Positions 7,829 to 17,501 are shown, counted from the first letter of the stretch. The stretch: DNA of 46,591 nucleotides from an uncultured Clostridia bacterium (GCA_945983355.1 CAMFSU010000009.1:1-46591); one strand, 5' to 3'. Numbers and translations are program-made. The notes: generated from the sequence alone by a model not told the origin.

Positions 7829-9421
7829 ATGGCTTATCAGGCATTATACCGCAAATACCGTCCCCAAACATTTTCTGATGTTGTGGGACAAGAGCATATC
7901 ACAAGCGTTTTAAAAAACGAGCTGCGTGACGGCACAACTGTTCACGCATATTTGTTTACAGGCACACGCGGTACAGGTAAAACCACCTGTGCAAAAATTT
8001 TGGCAAATGCCGTAAACTGCCTTAATAATAACGAGGGTGACCCTTGCTTAAAATGTGACAGCTGTAAGCTGTTTTTAAACGGCGAAAATACTGACATTGT
8101 TGAAATTGATGCCGCTTCAAATAACGGCGTTGACAATATTCGCGAGCTTAGGGAAATTATAAGCTTTACACCTGTGCAGTCAAAATACCGCGTTTATATT
8201 ATTGACGAGGTGCACATGCTTTCAATCGGGGCTTTTAATGCACTTTTAAAAACCCTTGAAGAACCGCCCGAGCACGCCATTTTCATTTTGGCAACTACCG
8301 AGGTTCACAAGCTGCCCGCAACAATTTTGTCACGCTGTCAACGGTTTGATTTTAGAAGAATCGACAGCCAAAAAATTTGCGAGCGACTTCAGTATATCGC
8401 ACAGCTTGAGGGCTTAACCCTAACAGATGATGCTGCAACCTTAATTGCTTCTGCGGCTGACGGCGGTATGCGTGACGCCCTTTCAATTTTGGATTTGTGC
8501 GCTTCAAGCAGTAAAAATATCGACGAAAGCGTTGTTGAAAATGTTTGTGCAATGGCGGGTAATGACTATCTTTTGGAGCTTTGCGATGCTATAAAGGAAA
8601 TGAACACCGACAAGGCACTTTTAATGATAGATAAACTTCACAATTCATCGGTTGATATGTCACGCCTTTTGGGTGAAATGATTTCACACTATCGTGACTT
8701 AATGGTTATAAAAACCGTTCGTTCGGGAAAAAGACCAATTGTTTGCTCGGCAACACGAATGGCCGCCCTTGAAAAACAGGCCGAAAGGTTTGACATTAAA
8801 GAAATAATTTACACCTTAAATGTTTTACAGTCGGCCACCGCTTTAATGAAAACAGGGGACAGGCGCTGTGAAATGGAAATGACGGTTGTAAAGCTTTGCA
8901 ATCCTGAGCTTTCAACCGATATTGCATCTCTTGAACGCCGAATTTCGCTTTTAGAAAGCGGCGTTGTAAAGACAAAGGCGGTGCCCGTCGCTAAAAAGCC
9001 CGAGCCCGAGGCGGCAAAAGAAACCACACCTATGGTAGAGGATATTGCTGAGGATGAAATCCCCCCAATGCCAACCGATGCTGACAGCCCCGAAGCTACA
9101 CCCGTTTGTGAGGGCGAGGTTAAAAGATGGAACGAAATCCTTGCATTACTTACAAGAAATTGCCCCTTAATTGCGGCGGTTTTAAATGATTCAAAGGCAT
9201 ATATAAAGGGCGATTATTTGCTTATTGATGCACCAAATTCGCAGTTTAAAAGTCTTATCAGGCAAGAGGGCGGCAGATATAAGCAAAGCATTCGCGAGGC
9301 GGCCGAGCAGGTGCTTGGTGTGACCTATAAATTAGGGCCGTACACTAAACCTCAAGAGCCACAAGAAAGCGACCCTTTAACTGCTTTGGCAAATAAGCTT
9401 AAAAACCTTGAAATTAACTAA
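7829..9421 (+). CDS. dnaX: DNA polymerase III subunit gamma/tau
   Basis: 530 aa clamp-loader ATPase. N-terminal signature MAYQALYRKYRPQTFSDVVG, Walker A GTRGTGKTT (about 45-53), a four-Cys zinc site (CLNNNEGDPCLKCDSCKLF), Walker B IIDEVHML and sensor TILSRCQRF. The C-terminal 150 residues, after a Pro/Glu-rich linker, would be the tau-specific part binding polymerase and helicase. It follows the SRP RNA by 28 bases and has an AGGTG ribosome site; probable cotranscription with ybaB and recR. I did not see a slippery A-run like the E. coli frameshift site. Confidence 0.96.
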   Translation: MAYQALYRKYRPQTFSDVVGQEHITSVLKNELRDGTTVHAYLFTGTRGTGKTTCAKILANAVNCLNNNEGDPCLKCDSCKLFLNGENTDIVEIDAASNNGVDNIRELREIISFTPVQSKYRVYIIDEVHMLSIGAFNALLKTLEEPPEHAIFILATTEVHKLPATILSRCQRFDFRRIDSQKICERLQYIAQLEGLTLTDDAATLIASAADGGMRDALSILDLCASSSKNIDESVVENVCAMAGNDYLLELCDAIKEMNTDKALLMIDKLHNSSVDMSRLLGEMISHYRDLMVIKTVRSGKRPIVCSATRMAALEKQAERFDIKEIIYTLNVLQSATALMKTGDRRCEMEMTVVKLCNPELSTDIASLERRISLLESGVVKTKAVPVAKKPEPEAAKETTPMVEDIAEDEIPPMPTDADSPEATPVCEGEVKRWNEILALLTRNCPLIAAVLNDSKAYIKGDYLLIDAPNSQFKSLIRQEGGRYKQSIREAAEQVLGVTYKLGPYTKPQEPQESDPLTALANKLKNLEIN

Positions 9422-9439
9422 TTTAGGAGATTATAAATT

Positions 9440-9778
9440 ATGAAAGTTAGACTTCCAAACAATGGCGGCGGTAATATGAATCAAATGCTTGCAAAGGCAC
9501 AAAAAATGCAGGCAGATATGCAAAGCTTACAGGCCGATTTAGAGCAAAGAGAATATACTGCTGCTGCGGGTGGCGGTATGGTGGAAATTACCGTTGATGG
9601 TAAGCACCTTGTAAAGTCGGTTAAAATCAACCCCGAAGCAGTTGATACTGAAGATATTGAAATGCTTGAAGATTTTATCACCCTTGCATTTAACGAAGCG
9701 GTTAATAAAGCAATGGCAGAGTCTGAACAGGAAATGGGCGCTATTACAAGCGGTCTTAATCTTCCGGGGATGTTTTAA
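9440..9778 (+). CDS. YbaB/EbfC nucleoid-associated protein
   Basis: 112 aa with the family core MLAKAQKMQADMQSLQ, AAAGGGMVEITVDG and the acidic helix EDIEMLEDFITLAFNEA. These small dimeric proteins bind DNA and are nearly always encoded between dnaX and recR, as here. Good AGGAG ribosome site 10 bases before the ATG; recR begins 2 bases after its stop. Confidence 0.95.
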   Translation: MKVRLPNNGGGNMNQMLAKAQKMQADMQSLQADLEQREYTAAAGGGMVEITVDGKHLVKSVKINPEAVDTEDIEMLEDFITLAFNEAVNKAMAESEQEMGAITSGLNLPGMF

Positions 9779-9780
9779 TT

Positions 9781-10383
9781 ATGGCATCTTTTAATATTAT
9801 ACCCTTAAACGAGCTTGTTTTGCAGTTTGAAAAGCTGCCCGGTATCGGCAAAAAAACAGCACAGCGGTTAGCACTTAATATTTTAGAGCAACCGCCCGAA
9901 CGCGCCGAAAAATTTGCCGAAGCGCTTATAAACGCAAGGCGAAAGATTCGTTTTTGCAGTGTTTGTCAGGGGCTTACCGATATGGAGGTTTGCTCGGTTT
10001 GCAGTGATGTTAACCGCGATAAATCGGTGATTTGCGTGGTTGCCGAGCCAAAGGATGTTATCGCCTTTGAAAAAATAAGGGAATTTAACGGCACTTATCA
10101 TGTGCTTCACGGTGTAATTTCGCCGATGGATAACATTTCGCCTAACGATTTAAGAATTAAAGAACTTATGACACGCCTGTCAGACGGTTCGGTTAAGGAA
10201 ATTATTATGGCTACCAACCCAACTGTTGAGGGCGAAGCCACAGCCAGCTATATTTCACGTCTTGTAAAGCCAATGGGCATAAAGGTAACACGCTTGGCTT
10301 ATGGCGTGCCTGTTGGTAGTGATTTAGAATATGCCGATGAATTTACATTAGCCCGTGCACTTCAGGGCAGAAATGAGATTTAA
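9781..10383 (+). CDS. recR: Recombination protein RecR
   Basis: 200 aa. Helix-hairpin-helix LPGIGKKTAQRLA (19-31), a C4 zinc finger (Cys59, Cys62, Cys71, Cys74) and a Toprim domain starting at VICVVAEPKDVIAFE, ending with the YGVPVGSDLEYADEFTLARAL C-terminus typical of RecR. It loads RecA at gaps with RecF/RecO. Third gene of the dnaX cluster; the small DUF896 gene starts 1 base after its stop. Confidence 0.97.
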   Translation: MASFNIIPLNELVLQFEKLPGIGKKTAQRLALNILEQPPERAEKFAEALINARRKIRFCSVCQGLTDMEVCSVCSDVNRDKSVICVVAEPKDVIAFEKIREFNGTYHVLHGVISPMDNISPNDLRIKELMTRLSDGSVKEIIMATNPTVEGEATASYISRLVKPMGIKVTRLAYGVPVGSDLEYADEFTLARALQGRNEI

Positions 10384-10384
10384 A

Positions 10385-10603
10385 ATGACACAAGAAAAAA
10401 TTGACCGCATAAACGACCTTGCCCGCAAGCAAAAAACCGTTGGTCTTACCGAAGAAGAAAAGCAAGAGCAATATCTTTTAAGAAGGGAATATATCGACTC
10501 ATTTAAGCAAAGTCTTGTATCCCAGCTCGAAAATACTTATATTGTTCAGCCCGATGGCACAAAAAAGAAGGTAACTGCAAAAGATGAAAATACTTGTAAC
10601 TGA
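10385..10603 (+). CDS. DUF896 domain protein (YnzC-like)
   Basis: 72 aa. The motif RINDLARKQKTVGLTEEE then QEQ...LRREYI is the DUF896 signature of small two-helix Firmicute proteins. Start chosen at ATG 10385 (MTQEKI); the frame opens 30 bases earlier inside recR but without support. B. subtilis YnzC belongs to the SOS-linked yneA operon, but here the neighbour is recR. Function unknown. Its 3' end overlaps the dehydrogenase by 20 bases. Confidence 0.88.
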   Translation: MTQEKIDRINDLARKQKTVGLTEEEKQEQYLLRREYIDSFKQSLVSQLENTYIVQPDGTKKKVTAKDENTCN

Positions 10604-11531
10604 TAGCGCAAGCTTAAAGTCACATAACGACTTATCACTTGAGATTTTAGGGAAATTCGGCGAGGTTTTTGAATTTCCGGGCATTTCAAGGGATGAGCTT
10701 TTAAAGGAAGTTAAGGATACCGATATTATCCTTACAAATAAGGTTATAATCGACCGCGAGGTAATGGAAAATGCCCCGCGGCTTCGTTATATCGGGCTGT
10801 TTGCAACGGGATATAACAATATTGATATTGTTGCCGCAAAGGAAAAGGGAATAGTGGTTGCAAATGCAGGCAGCTATTCAACAAATGCGGTGGCACAGCA
10901 GGTAATGGCTTATATTTTAATGCACTTTACTGAAATTGCAAAGTATGATGACTTTGTAAAACAGGGTGGATGGCTTAAATCAAAATGCTTTGCACCCCTT
11001 GTTTTTGCAACTGATGAGGTTTATGACAAAACCCTTGGTATTGTCGGCTATGGTGCAATAGGTCAAGCGGTGGAAAAGGCGGCAAATGCTTTGGGTATGA
11101 GGGTTGTTGTTTACACCCGTACCCCAAAAGCTGACCCAAAATTTGTCGACTTTGACACCCTTTTGAAGAAAAGTGATATTATTTCAATGCATTGCCCACT
11201 TAATGAACAAAGTGCGGATATGATGAATGCCGATGCATTTTCAAAATGTAAAGATGGCGCTTTTTTCATAAATACTGCACGTGGTGGTGTGGTGGATGAA
11301 TGGGCACTTTTTGATGCACTTGAAAGCGGTAAACTTTCGGGTGCGGCGGTTGATGTTTTAAAGAGTGAGCCAATGAGTGAAGACTGCCCGCTTTTAAAGG
11401 CGAAAAATATTATAATCACACCGCATACTGCGTGGGCACCCCTTAAAACAAGAGAGCGCCTTTTACGAATTGTTTGTGATAACATTCAGGCGTTTTTAGA
11501 TGGCAACCCCACAAATAACGTAGCAAAGTAG
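10584..11531 (+). CDS. D-isomer-specific 2-hydroxyacid dehydrogenase
   Basis: 315 aa NAD-dependent oxidoreductase of the glycerate/hydroxypyruvate/lactate group. Rossmann motif GYGAIG at 155-160 and the catalytic triad Arg233 (NTARGG), Glu262 (SEPM) and His281 (TPHTAW). The His-x-x-Trp/Ala pattern is closer to glycerate/hydroxypyruvate reductases than to lactate dehydrogenase, but the substrate is not determined. It overlaps the DUF896 gene and is followed by comM after 10 bases. Confidence 0.9.
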   Translation: MKILVTDSASLKSHNDLSLEILGKFGEVFEFPGISRDELLKEVKDTDIILTNKVIIDREVMENAPRLRYIGLFATGYNNIDIVAAKEKGIVVANAGSYSTNAVAQQVMAYILMHFTEIAKYDDFVKQGGWLKSKCFAPLVFATDEVYDKTLGIVGYGAIGQAVEKAANALGMRVVVYTRTPKADPKFVDFDTLLKKSDIISMHCPLNEQSADMMNADAFSKCKDGAFFINTARGGVVDEWALFDALESGKLSGAAVDVLKSEPMSEDCPLLKAKNIIITPHTAWAPLKTRERLLRIVCDNIQAFLDGNPTNNVAK

Positions 11532-11541
11532 GTGAAACGGT

Positions 11542-13068
11542 TTGTTTTCAAGAATTAACAGCGTCGGTCTTTTTGGGATTGATTCTTATATGATAGAGGT
11601 TGAAGCCGACATTTCAAACGGGCTTCCCGCATTTGATATTGTGGGGCTTCCCGATGCGGCGGTTAAGGAATCACGCGACCGTGTGCGTGCCGCAATTAAA
11701 AACTGCGGTTTTAAATTTCCCGTTTCGCGCATTACCGTAAACCTTGCCCCTGCCGACCGTAAGAAAGAGGGCTCTATTTACGACCTGCCTGTGCTTTTGT
11801 CAATTTTAAAGGCAAGCGGTCAAATAAGCGTTTCGCTTGATAACACCGTTGTTATAGGTGAGGTTGCCTTGGACGGTATGCTTCGTGCTGTAAATGGTGT
11901 TTTAGCTATTGCCATTACCGCAAAGGAAAATGGTATTGAAAACCTTTTTGTACCGAAAGAAAACGCAGTTGAAGCGGCTGTTGTAGATGGGCTTAATGTT
12001 TATGGTGTTGAAAGTGTTAAAGAGCTTATTTTACACCTTAAAGGTGAAAAACCAATAGAAAAGCAACCACTTACCGTAATTAAAAGTGAAAATAATTTGC
12101 CCGTGCCCGATTTTTCGGATGTTAAAGGGCAGCTTGCCGCTAAAAAGGCAATGGAAATTGCGGCGGCGGGCGGACATAATATCATACTTGTTGGCCCTCC
12201 CGGTTCGGGTAAAAGTATGCTTGCAAAGCGACTTCCCGGTATTATGCCCGATATGACCTTTGATGAGGCAATAGAAACCACAAAAATTCATTCGGTAGCG
12301 GGTATTTTAGATAAAAACGAGCCATTTGTTTCAAACCGCCCATTCCGTTCACCGCACCATACGGTTTCTCCTGCGGCTATTGCGGGTGGCGGCACAATGC
12401 CAAGACCGGGTGAAATTTCCTTGGCGCACAACGGCGTTTTGTTTTTAGATGAATTTCCCGAATTTCGCCGCGATGTTATGGAGGCACTTCGCCAACCTAT
12501 TGAAGACGGCAAGGTGACCATATCTCGTGTAGCGGGCACGCTTACATACCCAAGCTCGATAATGCTTGTGGCGGCTATGAACCCCTGTCCCTGCGGCTTT
12601 TTCGGTCACCCCACAAGAGAGTGTAAATGCTCACCCCAAGCGGTGCATAAATATCTTTCGAAAATTTCGGGCCCAATGCTTGACCGCATTGATTTGCATG
12701 TTGAAGTACCGCCCGTTGATTACAGCGATTTAAGAAGCAACGGCAATGAGGAAACCAGTGCCGAAATTAAGGTGCGTGTTAACAAAGCCCGTGCTTTACA
12801 GGCCGAAAGATATAAGGGCACAGGCATTAACTGCAATGCCCGACTAACCCCATCGCTTATAAGAAAATATTGCATTTTAGATGATGAAGCAAGTCAGTAT
12901 CTCGCCCTTTCGTTTGAAAGGTTGGGTCTTTCTGCTCGTGCGTATGACCGCATTTTAAAGGTTGCCCGCACCGTTGCTGATTTAGACGGCTGTGAAATTA
13001 TCGAAAAACGCCACATCTTTTCAGCAATATCATTTAGAAGTCTTGACCGTAAATATTGGGGCGCATAA
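11542..13068 (+). CDS. comM: YifB/ComM-family Mg-chelatase-like AAA+ ATPase
   Basis: 508 aa. The N-terminal Lon-protease-like fold (RINSVGLFGIDSYMIEVE, GLPAFDIVGLPDAAVKESR) is followed by an AAA+ module with Walker A GPPGSGKS (218-225), Walker B LFLDEFPEF and a Cys cluster CPCGFFGHPTRECKC. The start is TTG at 11542 behind AGGTGAAA; homologues begin at the same residue (MFS). ComM in Vibrio is a helicase promoting branch migration during transformation; in Clostridia the role is inferred. Last gene before a strong terminator. Confidence 0.93.
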   Translation: MFSRINSVGLFGIDSYMIEVEADISNGLPAFDIVGLPDAAVKESRDRVRAAIKNCGFKFPVSRITVNLAPADRKKEGSIYDLPVLLSILKASGQISVSLDNTVVIGEVALDGMLRAVNGVLAIAITAKENGIENLFVPKENAVEAAVVDGLNVYGVESVKELILHLKGEKPIEKQPLTVIKSENNLPVPDFSDVKGQLAAKKAMEIAAAGGHNIILVGPPGSGKSMLAKRLPGIMPDMTFDEAIETTKIHSVAGILDKNEPFVSNRPFRSPHHTVSPAAIAGGGTMPRPGEISLAHNGVLFLDEFPEFRRDVMEALRQPIEDGKVTISRVAGTLTYPSSIMLVAAMNPCPCGFFGHPTRECKCSPQAVHKYLSKISGPMLDRIDLHVEVPPVDYSDLRSNGNEETSAEIKVRVNKARALQAERYKGTGINCNARLTPSLIRKYCILDDEASQYLALSFERLGLSARAYDRILKVARTVADLDGCEIIEKRHIFSAISFRSLDRKYWGA

Positions 13069-13091
13069 ACCTTATATCAAAATAAAATTTA

Positions 13092-13128
13092 AGCCCTTTC
13101 GGATTTTTTGTCCGAAAGGGCTTTTTTT
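13092..13128 (+). terminator. Strong terminator after comM
   Basis: Perfect 12-bp stem AGCCCTTTCGGA/TCCGAAAGGGCT (13092-13103 with 13111-13122) followed by T6. Confidence 0.95.
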
Positions 13129-13192
13129 GTTGCGTTTTTCTATATTATGATATATAATATATACTGTATAATTATGTAAAAAGAGGTGTGTT

Positions 13193-13381
13193 ATGGATAT
13201 ATCGGTTGGTGACAAGCTTTTAATGAAGAAAAAGCACCCTTGCGGCTGTGATGTTTTTACTGTAACACGCATAGGGATGGACTTTAAGCTTAAATGCGAC
13301 GGTTGCGGACACGAGGTTATGGTACCGCGTGTCAAAGCCGAAAAAAGTCTTAAAAAAATAATTAAAACAGAGGTTATTTAA
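13193..13381 (+). CDS. DUF951 domain protein
   Basis: 62 aa. MDISVGDKLLMKKKHPCGC, then TRIGMDFKLKCDGCGH and VMVPR, is the DUF951 signature; four Cys (CGC, CDGC) suggest a zinc site. The function is unknown, but the family is often located near translation or replication genes. An AT-rich promoter region lies at 13140-13180 and an AGAGG ribosome site precedes the ATG. The prfA GTG start follows its stop immediately, so the two are translationally coupled. Confidence 0.9.
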   Translation: MDISVGDKLLMKKKHPCGCDVFTVTRIGMDFKLKCDGCGHEVMVPRVKAEKSLKKIIKTEVI

Positions 13382-14458
13382 GTGTTTGATAAATTAGAAT
13401 CGGTTGTAAACCGCCACGAACAAATCGGTATTGAGCTTACTCGCCCTGATGTTGCATCAGATAACGAGCTTTTTCGAAAGCTTATGAAGGAGTATAGCGA
13501 ATTAACCCCACTTGTAGAAAAATATAAAGAGTATGTTGCGGCTAAAAATGCTGAAAAGGAAGCGCTTGAAATTTTAGCCGAGCCAAATTTGGATAAAGAT
13601 TTCAAAGAGCTTGCCGAAGAAGAGCTTAAAGAAGCAAAGGAAAACCTAATCACCTTTGCTGACGAGCTTAAAATTTTACTTTTACCAAAAGACCCCAATG
13701 ATGAAAAAAGTGTTATTATTGAAATTCGCGGTGGCGCAGGCGGTGAAGAGGCGGCACTTTTTGCGGCGGCACTTTACCGAATGTATTCAATGTATGCCGA
13801 ATCAAAGCGTTGGCAAATTGAAATTAGCAACGCCAACGAAACCGAACTTGGCGGCTATAAGGAAATCAGCTTTATGATTGAGGGTAGCGGCGCATACTCT
13901 CGCTTTAAATATGAAAGCGGTGTTCACCGTGTTCAGCGTGTGCCCGATACCGAAACCCAGGGTAGAATACACACTTCAACCGTTACTGTTGCTGTGCTTC
14001 CCGAGGCAGATGAGGTTGAGCTTGAAATCAACCCTGCTGACCTTAAAATTGACACCTTCCGTTCCTCAGGTGCAGGCGGTCAGCACATTAACAAAACCTC
14101 TTCGGCAATTCGTGTAACCCACATCCCAACGGGTACTGTTGTTGAATGTCAGGATGAACGTAGCCAGTTTAAAAACAAGGACAAGGCGCTTAAAATTTTG
14201 CGTGCCCGCCTTTTTGATGAAGAACAAAGAAAGCACGACGAAGCCATCGCCTCCGACCGTAAAAGTCAGGTTGGCACAGGCGACAGAAGTGAGCGTATTC
14301 GTACCTATAACTACCCCCAAGGTCGTGTGACCGACCACAGAATAGGTCTTACACTTTATAAATTAGACCAAATTTTAAACGGTGATATTGATGAGGTTGT
14401 AGATGCACTTATAACCCATTACCGCACCGAAGCTTTAAAGGCAGATGAAGAAAACTAA
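13382..14458 (+). CDS. prfA: Peptide chain release factor 1
   Basis: 358 aa. The GGQ peptidyl-hydrolysis motif is at residues 232-234 (SGAGGQHINKT), and the PxT-type anticodon tripeptide is PDT in RVPDTETQGRIHTST. RF1 reads UAA and UAG. It starts with GTG directly after the DUF951 stop. Start of a tightly packed run, prfA-tsaC-coaE-aminopeptidase, with overlaps of 1-4 bases. No PrmC methyltransferase gene is adjacent. Confidence 0.97.
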   Translation: MFDKLESVVNRHEQIGIELTRPDVASDNELFRKLMKEYSELTPLVEKYKEYVAAKNAEKEALEILAEPNLDKDFKELAEEELKEAKENLITFADELKILLLPKDPNDEKSVIIEIRGGAGGEEAALFAAALYRMYSMYAESKRWQIEISNANETELGGYKEISFMIEGSGAYSRFKYESGVHRVQRVPDTETQGRIHTSTVTVAVLPEADEVELEINPADLKIDTFRSSGAGGQHINKTSSAIRVTHIPTGTVVECQDERSQFKNKDKALKILRARLFDEEQRKHDEAIASDRKSQVGTGDRSERIRTYNYPQGRVTDHRIGLTLYKLDQILNGDIDEVVDALITHYRTEALKADEEN

Positions 14459-15474
14459 TGAAAACACTTCGCTTAAATGTTGCGAAAAGTGAATATGATA
14501 AAAGCATTAACACCGCGGCCCAAATTTTAAAAAACGGCGGTGTTGTTGCCATACCTACCGAAACGGTTTACGGTCTTGGCTCAAACGCTTATGATGATAA
14601 CGCCATAAAAAAGGTGTTTGTGGCAAAGGGCAGACCGCAGGACAACCCCCTTATTGTGCATATTTGTGATTTGGAAATGCTGACTGAGGTTGCCGAGGAT
14701 ATACCCGAAATTGCCTATACATTGGCAGAAAAATTTTGGCCCGGGGCACTGACAATGGTGCTAAACCGCAGTGAAAAAATTGCTGACAGTGTGTCGGCAG
14801 GGCTTACAACGGTTGCGGTCAGAATGCCGTCAAACCCTGTTGCGCTTGATGTAATCAAGGTCAGCGGTTTACCCCTTGCCGCACCGTCGGCAAATCTTTC
14901 GGGCAAACCAAGCCCCACTACTGCAAACCATGTTTTAAACGATTTAGACGGCAAAATCGATGCTGTTTTAATGGGGGAGGATTGCGATTTTGGTGTTGAA
15001 TCCACTGTTATTACCCTTGTGGGACAAACCCCAATACTGCTTCGCCCCGGTGCTGTTACTTATGAAGAGCTTTTAAAGGTTTTGCCAAATCTTGAAATTT
15101 CCGATGCGGTTTTAAACGAGCTTAAAGCAGGGGATAAGGCGGAATCCCCAGGTATGAAATATAAGCATTATGCCCCAAAAACCACCGCCTTTTTGGTAGA
15201 GGGGGACAGCTTTACCGATTTTGTTAATACAAAACAAAATGCGGTAGCGGTTTGTTTTGAGGAAGAAGCCGAAAGCATTAAAATACCAAAGCTTATTTAC
15301 GGCAGTAAAAATGACACTTTAACCCTTGCACATTCCTGCTTTTCGGTATTGCGCGAGGTTGATAAATTCGGTGCGGAAAATGTCTTTATCCACGCACCCG
15401 AAAAAGATGGTGTGGGTCTTGCGGTTTATAACCGACTTATCCGCGCCGCCGCATTTAAGGTGATAAAATTATGA
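14458..15474 (+). CDS. ywlC: Threonylcarbamoyl-AMP synthase (Sua5/YwlC type)
   Basis: 338 aa: an N-terminal YrdC domain (GGVVAIPTETVYGLGSNAYD, KGRPQDNPLIVH) and a C-terminal Sua5 domain joined by a SPGMKYKHYAP linker, so the long Sua5 form rather than TsaC. It makes threonylcarbamoyl-AMP from Thr, bicarbonate and ATP for t6A modification at A37 of ANN-decoding tRNAs. The 1-base overlap with prfA (TAATG) and the 4-base overlap with coaE indicate an operon. The prfA-sua5 pairing is common in Firmicutes. Confidence 0.95.
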   Translation: MKTLRLNVAKSEYDKSINTAAQILKNGGVVAIPTETVYGLGSNAYDDNAIKKVFVAKGRPQDNPLIVHICDLEMLTEVAEDIPEIAYTLAEKFWPGALTMVLNRSEKIADSVSAGLTTVAVRMPSNPVALDVIKVSGLPLAAPSANLSGKPSPTTANHVLNDLDGKIDAVLMGEDCDFGVESTVITLVGQTPILLRPGAVTYEELLKVLPNLEISDAVLNELKAGDKAESPGMKYKHYAPKTTAFLVEGDSFTDFVNTKQNAVAVCFEEEAESIKIPKLIYGSKNDTLTLAHSCFSVLREVDKFGAENVFIHAPEKDGVGLAVYNRLIRAAAFKVIKL

Positions 15475-16049
15475 CAAAGATTATCGGACTTACAGGCCCA
15501 ACAGGTGCAGGAAAAAGCAGTGCCGCCGCAGTTTGTAAAAAGCTTTCTATAAAGCATATCGACTGTGACATTTTGGCGCGAAAGGCCGTTGAAAAGGGCA
15601 CAAACGGGCTAAATGCGGTTGTAACCGCTTTTGGACGGGATATTTTAAACCCAGACGGCAGTTTAAACCGTAAGGCGTTGGCTCAAAAGGCGTTTTGTGA
15701 TGAAAAGAGCACCAACCTTTTAAATGAAACCCTTTTGCCCTTTATAAAAGAGCTTGTTTTAAAGGAAATTGAGGGGGATTTCGTTCTTTTAGACGCCCCA
15801 ACCCTTTTTGAAAGCGGTATAAACGAAATTTGCTTTAAAACAGTTGCGGTTTTAAGCGACAGCCAAATACGGCTTAACCGCATTATGAGGCGTGATAATA
15901 TAACAAGGGATGCCGCATTACTTCGAATAAATGCAGGCAAAACCGATGATTTTTATATAAAAAATTGTGATTTTGTAATATATAATGATGCAGATGAACA
16001 AACTTTTAATAATGAGTTTTCAAATCTTTTGAGGGAGATTTTGTTATGA
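15471..16049 (+). CDS. coaE: Dephospho-CoA kinase
   Basis: 192 aa P-loop kinase: IIGLTGPTGAGKS (P-loop), DCDILARKAVE (substrate Asp) and the lid region RIMRRDNITRDAALLRI. Last step of coenzyme A synthesis. The usual second codon positions around the P-loop (GxxGSGKS) are here GPTGAGKS, which is within family variation. ATGA overlaps on both sides. The upstream kinase of the same pathway, coaX, is elsewhere in the window (41278-42042). Confidence 0.93.
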   Translation: MTKIIGLTGPTGAGKSSAAAVCKKLSIKHIDCDILARKAVEKGTNGLNAVVTAFGRDILNPDGSLNRKALAQKAFCDEKSTNLLNETLLPFIKELVLKEIEGDFVLLDAPTLFESGINEICFKTVAVLSDSQIRLNRIMRRDNITRDAALLRINAGKTDDFYIKNCDFVIYNDADEQTFNNEFSNLLREILL

Positions 16050-17434
16050 GTGACATTAAAGCTTTAAAAAATAAACTTTTTTTAGAAAGAAAAAACGGTC
16101 GCCTTATTGTAGGCGATGAGGTTTTGCAAAAGGCAGATGAATATTGCGAGGGCTATAAGTTGTTTTTAGATGCCGCTAAAACCGAGCGTGAGGCAGTTAA
16201 AGAAGCCGTAAAAATGGCCGAAAGCAAGGGCTTTGTGCCATTTGAAATGGGCAAAAAATATGAAAAGGGCGCAAAGGTTTATTTTAATAACCGCGGCAAA
16301 ACTATTGCCTTGGCGGTTATCGGTGAAGAAAAGGTTGAAAACGGTGTTAATATTACCGCTGCTCATATCGATTCACCCCGCCTTGATTTAAAGCCCAACC
16401 CCCTTTACGAAGACAGCGATTTGGCGCTTTTTAAAACACATTATTATGGCGGTATTAAAAAATATCAATGGACCGTTACCCCCTTGGCACTTCACGGTGT
16501 TTTCGCTTTAAGAAACGGCGAGGTTATTGAGGTTTCGATTGGTGAAAGGGAAGACGAGCCCAAGTTTGTTATTGGCGATTTGCTGCCCCATTTAGCCGCT
16601 GAACAAAGCAAGCGCACCTTAAACGAGGGCATTAAGGGTGAAGAGCTTAATGTTTTAGTTGGCAGTCACCCCTTTAAAAGTGATGATGGAAGCGAGCTTG
16701 TGAAGCTTAACATTTTAAAGCTTTTAAATGAAAAATACGGCATTACCGAGGGTGACTTTTTATCAGCCGAGCTTGAAATGGTGCCCGCCTTTAAGGCGTG
16801 TGATATTGGCTTTGACAGGTCACTTATCGGCGGTTACGGTCAGGATGACCGCGTTTGTGCATATCCTGCCCTTACTGCAATTTTAAATATCGAAAATCCC
16901 TCAAAAACCGCAGTTGCAATTTTGGCCGATAAGGAAGAAATCGGCTCAAGCGGTAACACGGGCTTAGAGTCTGATTTCTTACGCTTTATAATCGGTGACC
17001 TTGCAAAAATGCAGGGTGGCGATGCCACTGTGGCGCTTCGCAATTCAAAGTGCCTTTCAGCTGATGTTAACGCCGCACTTGACCCCACCTTCCCCGATGT
17101 TATGGAGCGTAAAAACGCAAGCTTTGTAAACTATGGCGTTGTAGTTACAAAATACACAGGGGCAAGGGGTAAAGCAGCCACCTCGGATGCGTCGGCAGAA
17201 TATGTTGCCGAAATTTTGGCGCTTTTGGATAAGGCAGATATTATTTGGCAAACGGGCGAGCTTGGCAAGGTTGATTTGGGCGGCGGCGGAACAGTTGCCC
17301 AATATATCGCAAATATGGGTGTTGATGTTATCGATTTAGGTGTACCTGTTTTATCAATGCACGCACCCTTTGAAACTACTGCAAAATTTGATGTTTATAT
17401 GTGCTACCGTGCAATGTATGAATTTATGAAGTAA
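16046..17434 (+). CDS. M18-family aminopeptidase
   Basis: 462 aa metallopeptidase. The metal-binding HID of TAAHIDSPRLDLKPNP, the DKEEIGSSG motif carrying the catalytic/metal Glu pair and the C-terminal metal His in LSMHAPFE are present. Length and motifs fit aminopeptidase I/aspartyl aminopeptidase (ApeA/ApeB); cytosolic, releases N-terminal, often acidic, residues. ATGA overlap with coaE makes it the last gene of the prfA operon. Residue specificity cannot be read from sequence. Confidence 0.92.
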   Translation: MSDIKALKNKLFLERKNGRLIVGDEVLQKADEYCEGYKLFLDAAKTEREAVKEAVKMAESKGFVPFEMGKKYEKGAKVYFNNRGKTIALAVIGEEKVENGVNITAAHIDSPRLDLKPNPLYEDSDLALFKTHYYGGIKKYQWTVTPLALHGVFALRNGEVIEVSIGEREDEPKFVIGDLLPHLAAEQSKRTLNEGIKGEELNVLVGSHPFKSDDGSELVKLNILKLLNEKYGITEGDFLSAELEMVPAFKACDIGFDRSLIGGYGQDDRVCAYPALTAILNIENPSKTAVAILADKEEIGSSGNTGLESDFLRFIIGDLAKMQGGDATVALRNSKCLSADVNAALDPTFPDVMERKNASFVNYGVVVTKYTGARGKAATSDASAEYVAEILALLDKADIIWQTGELGKVDLGGGGTVAQYIANMGVDVIDLGVPVLSMHAPFETTAKFDVYMCYRAMYEFMK

Positions 17435-17501
17435 CAACTGCTTCACTTTTGCATAAAATGTTAATGGTTAAATACCAATAATATTTTAAAGGTGAAGACG
17501 T

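Noticed and set aside
13072-13335. 87-aa minus-strand ORF opposite the comM terminator and DUF951
   Set aside because: It spans a perfect terminator hairpin and lies antisense to a recognised small gene. No ribosome site or family resemblance.
13920-13990. Possible loss of the RF1 anticodon motif (PDT instead of PAT/PVT)
   Set aside because: The middle residue of the PxT motif varies among RF1 proteins, and the surrounding signature and GGQ are intact.
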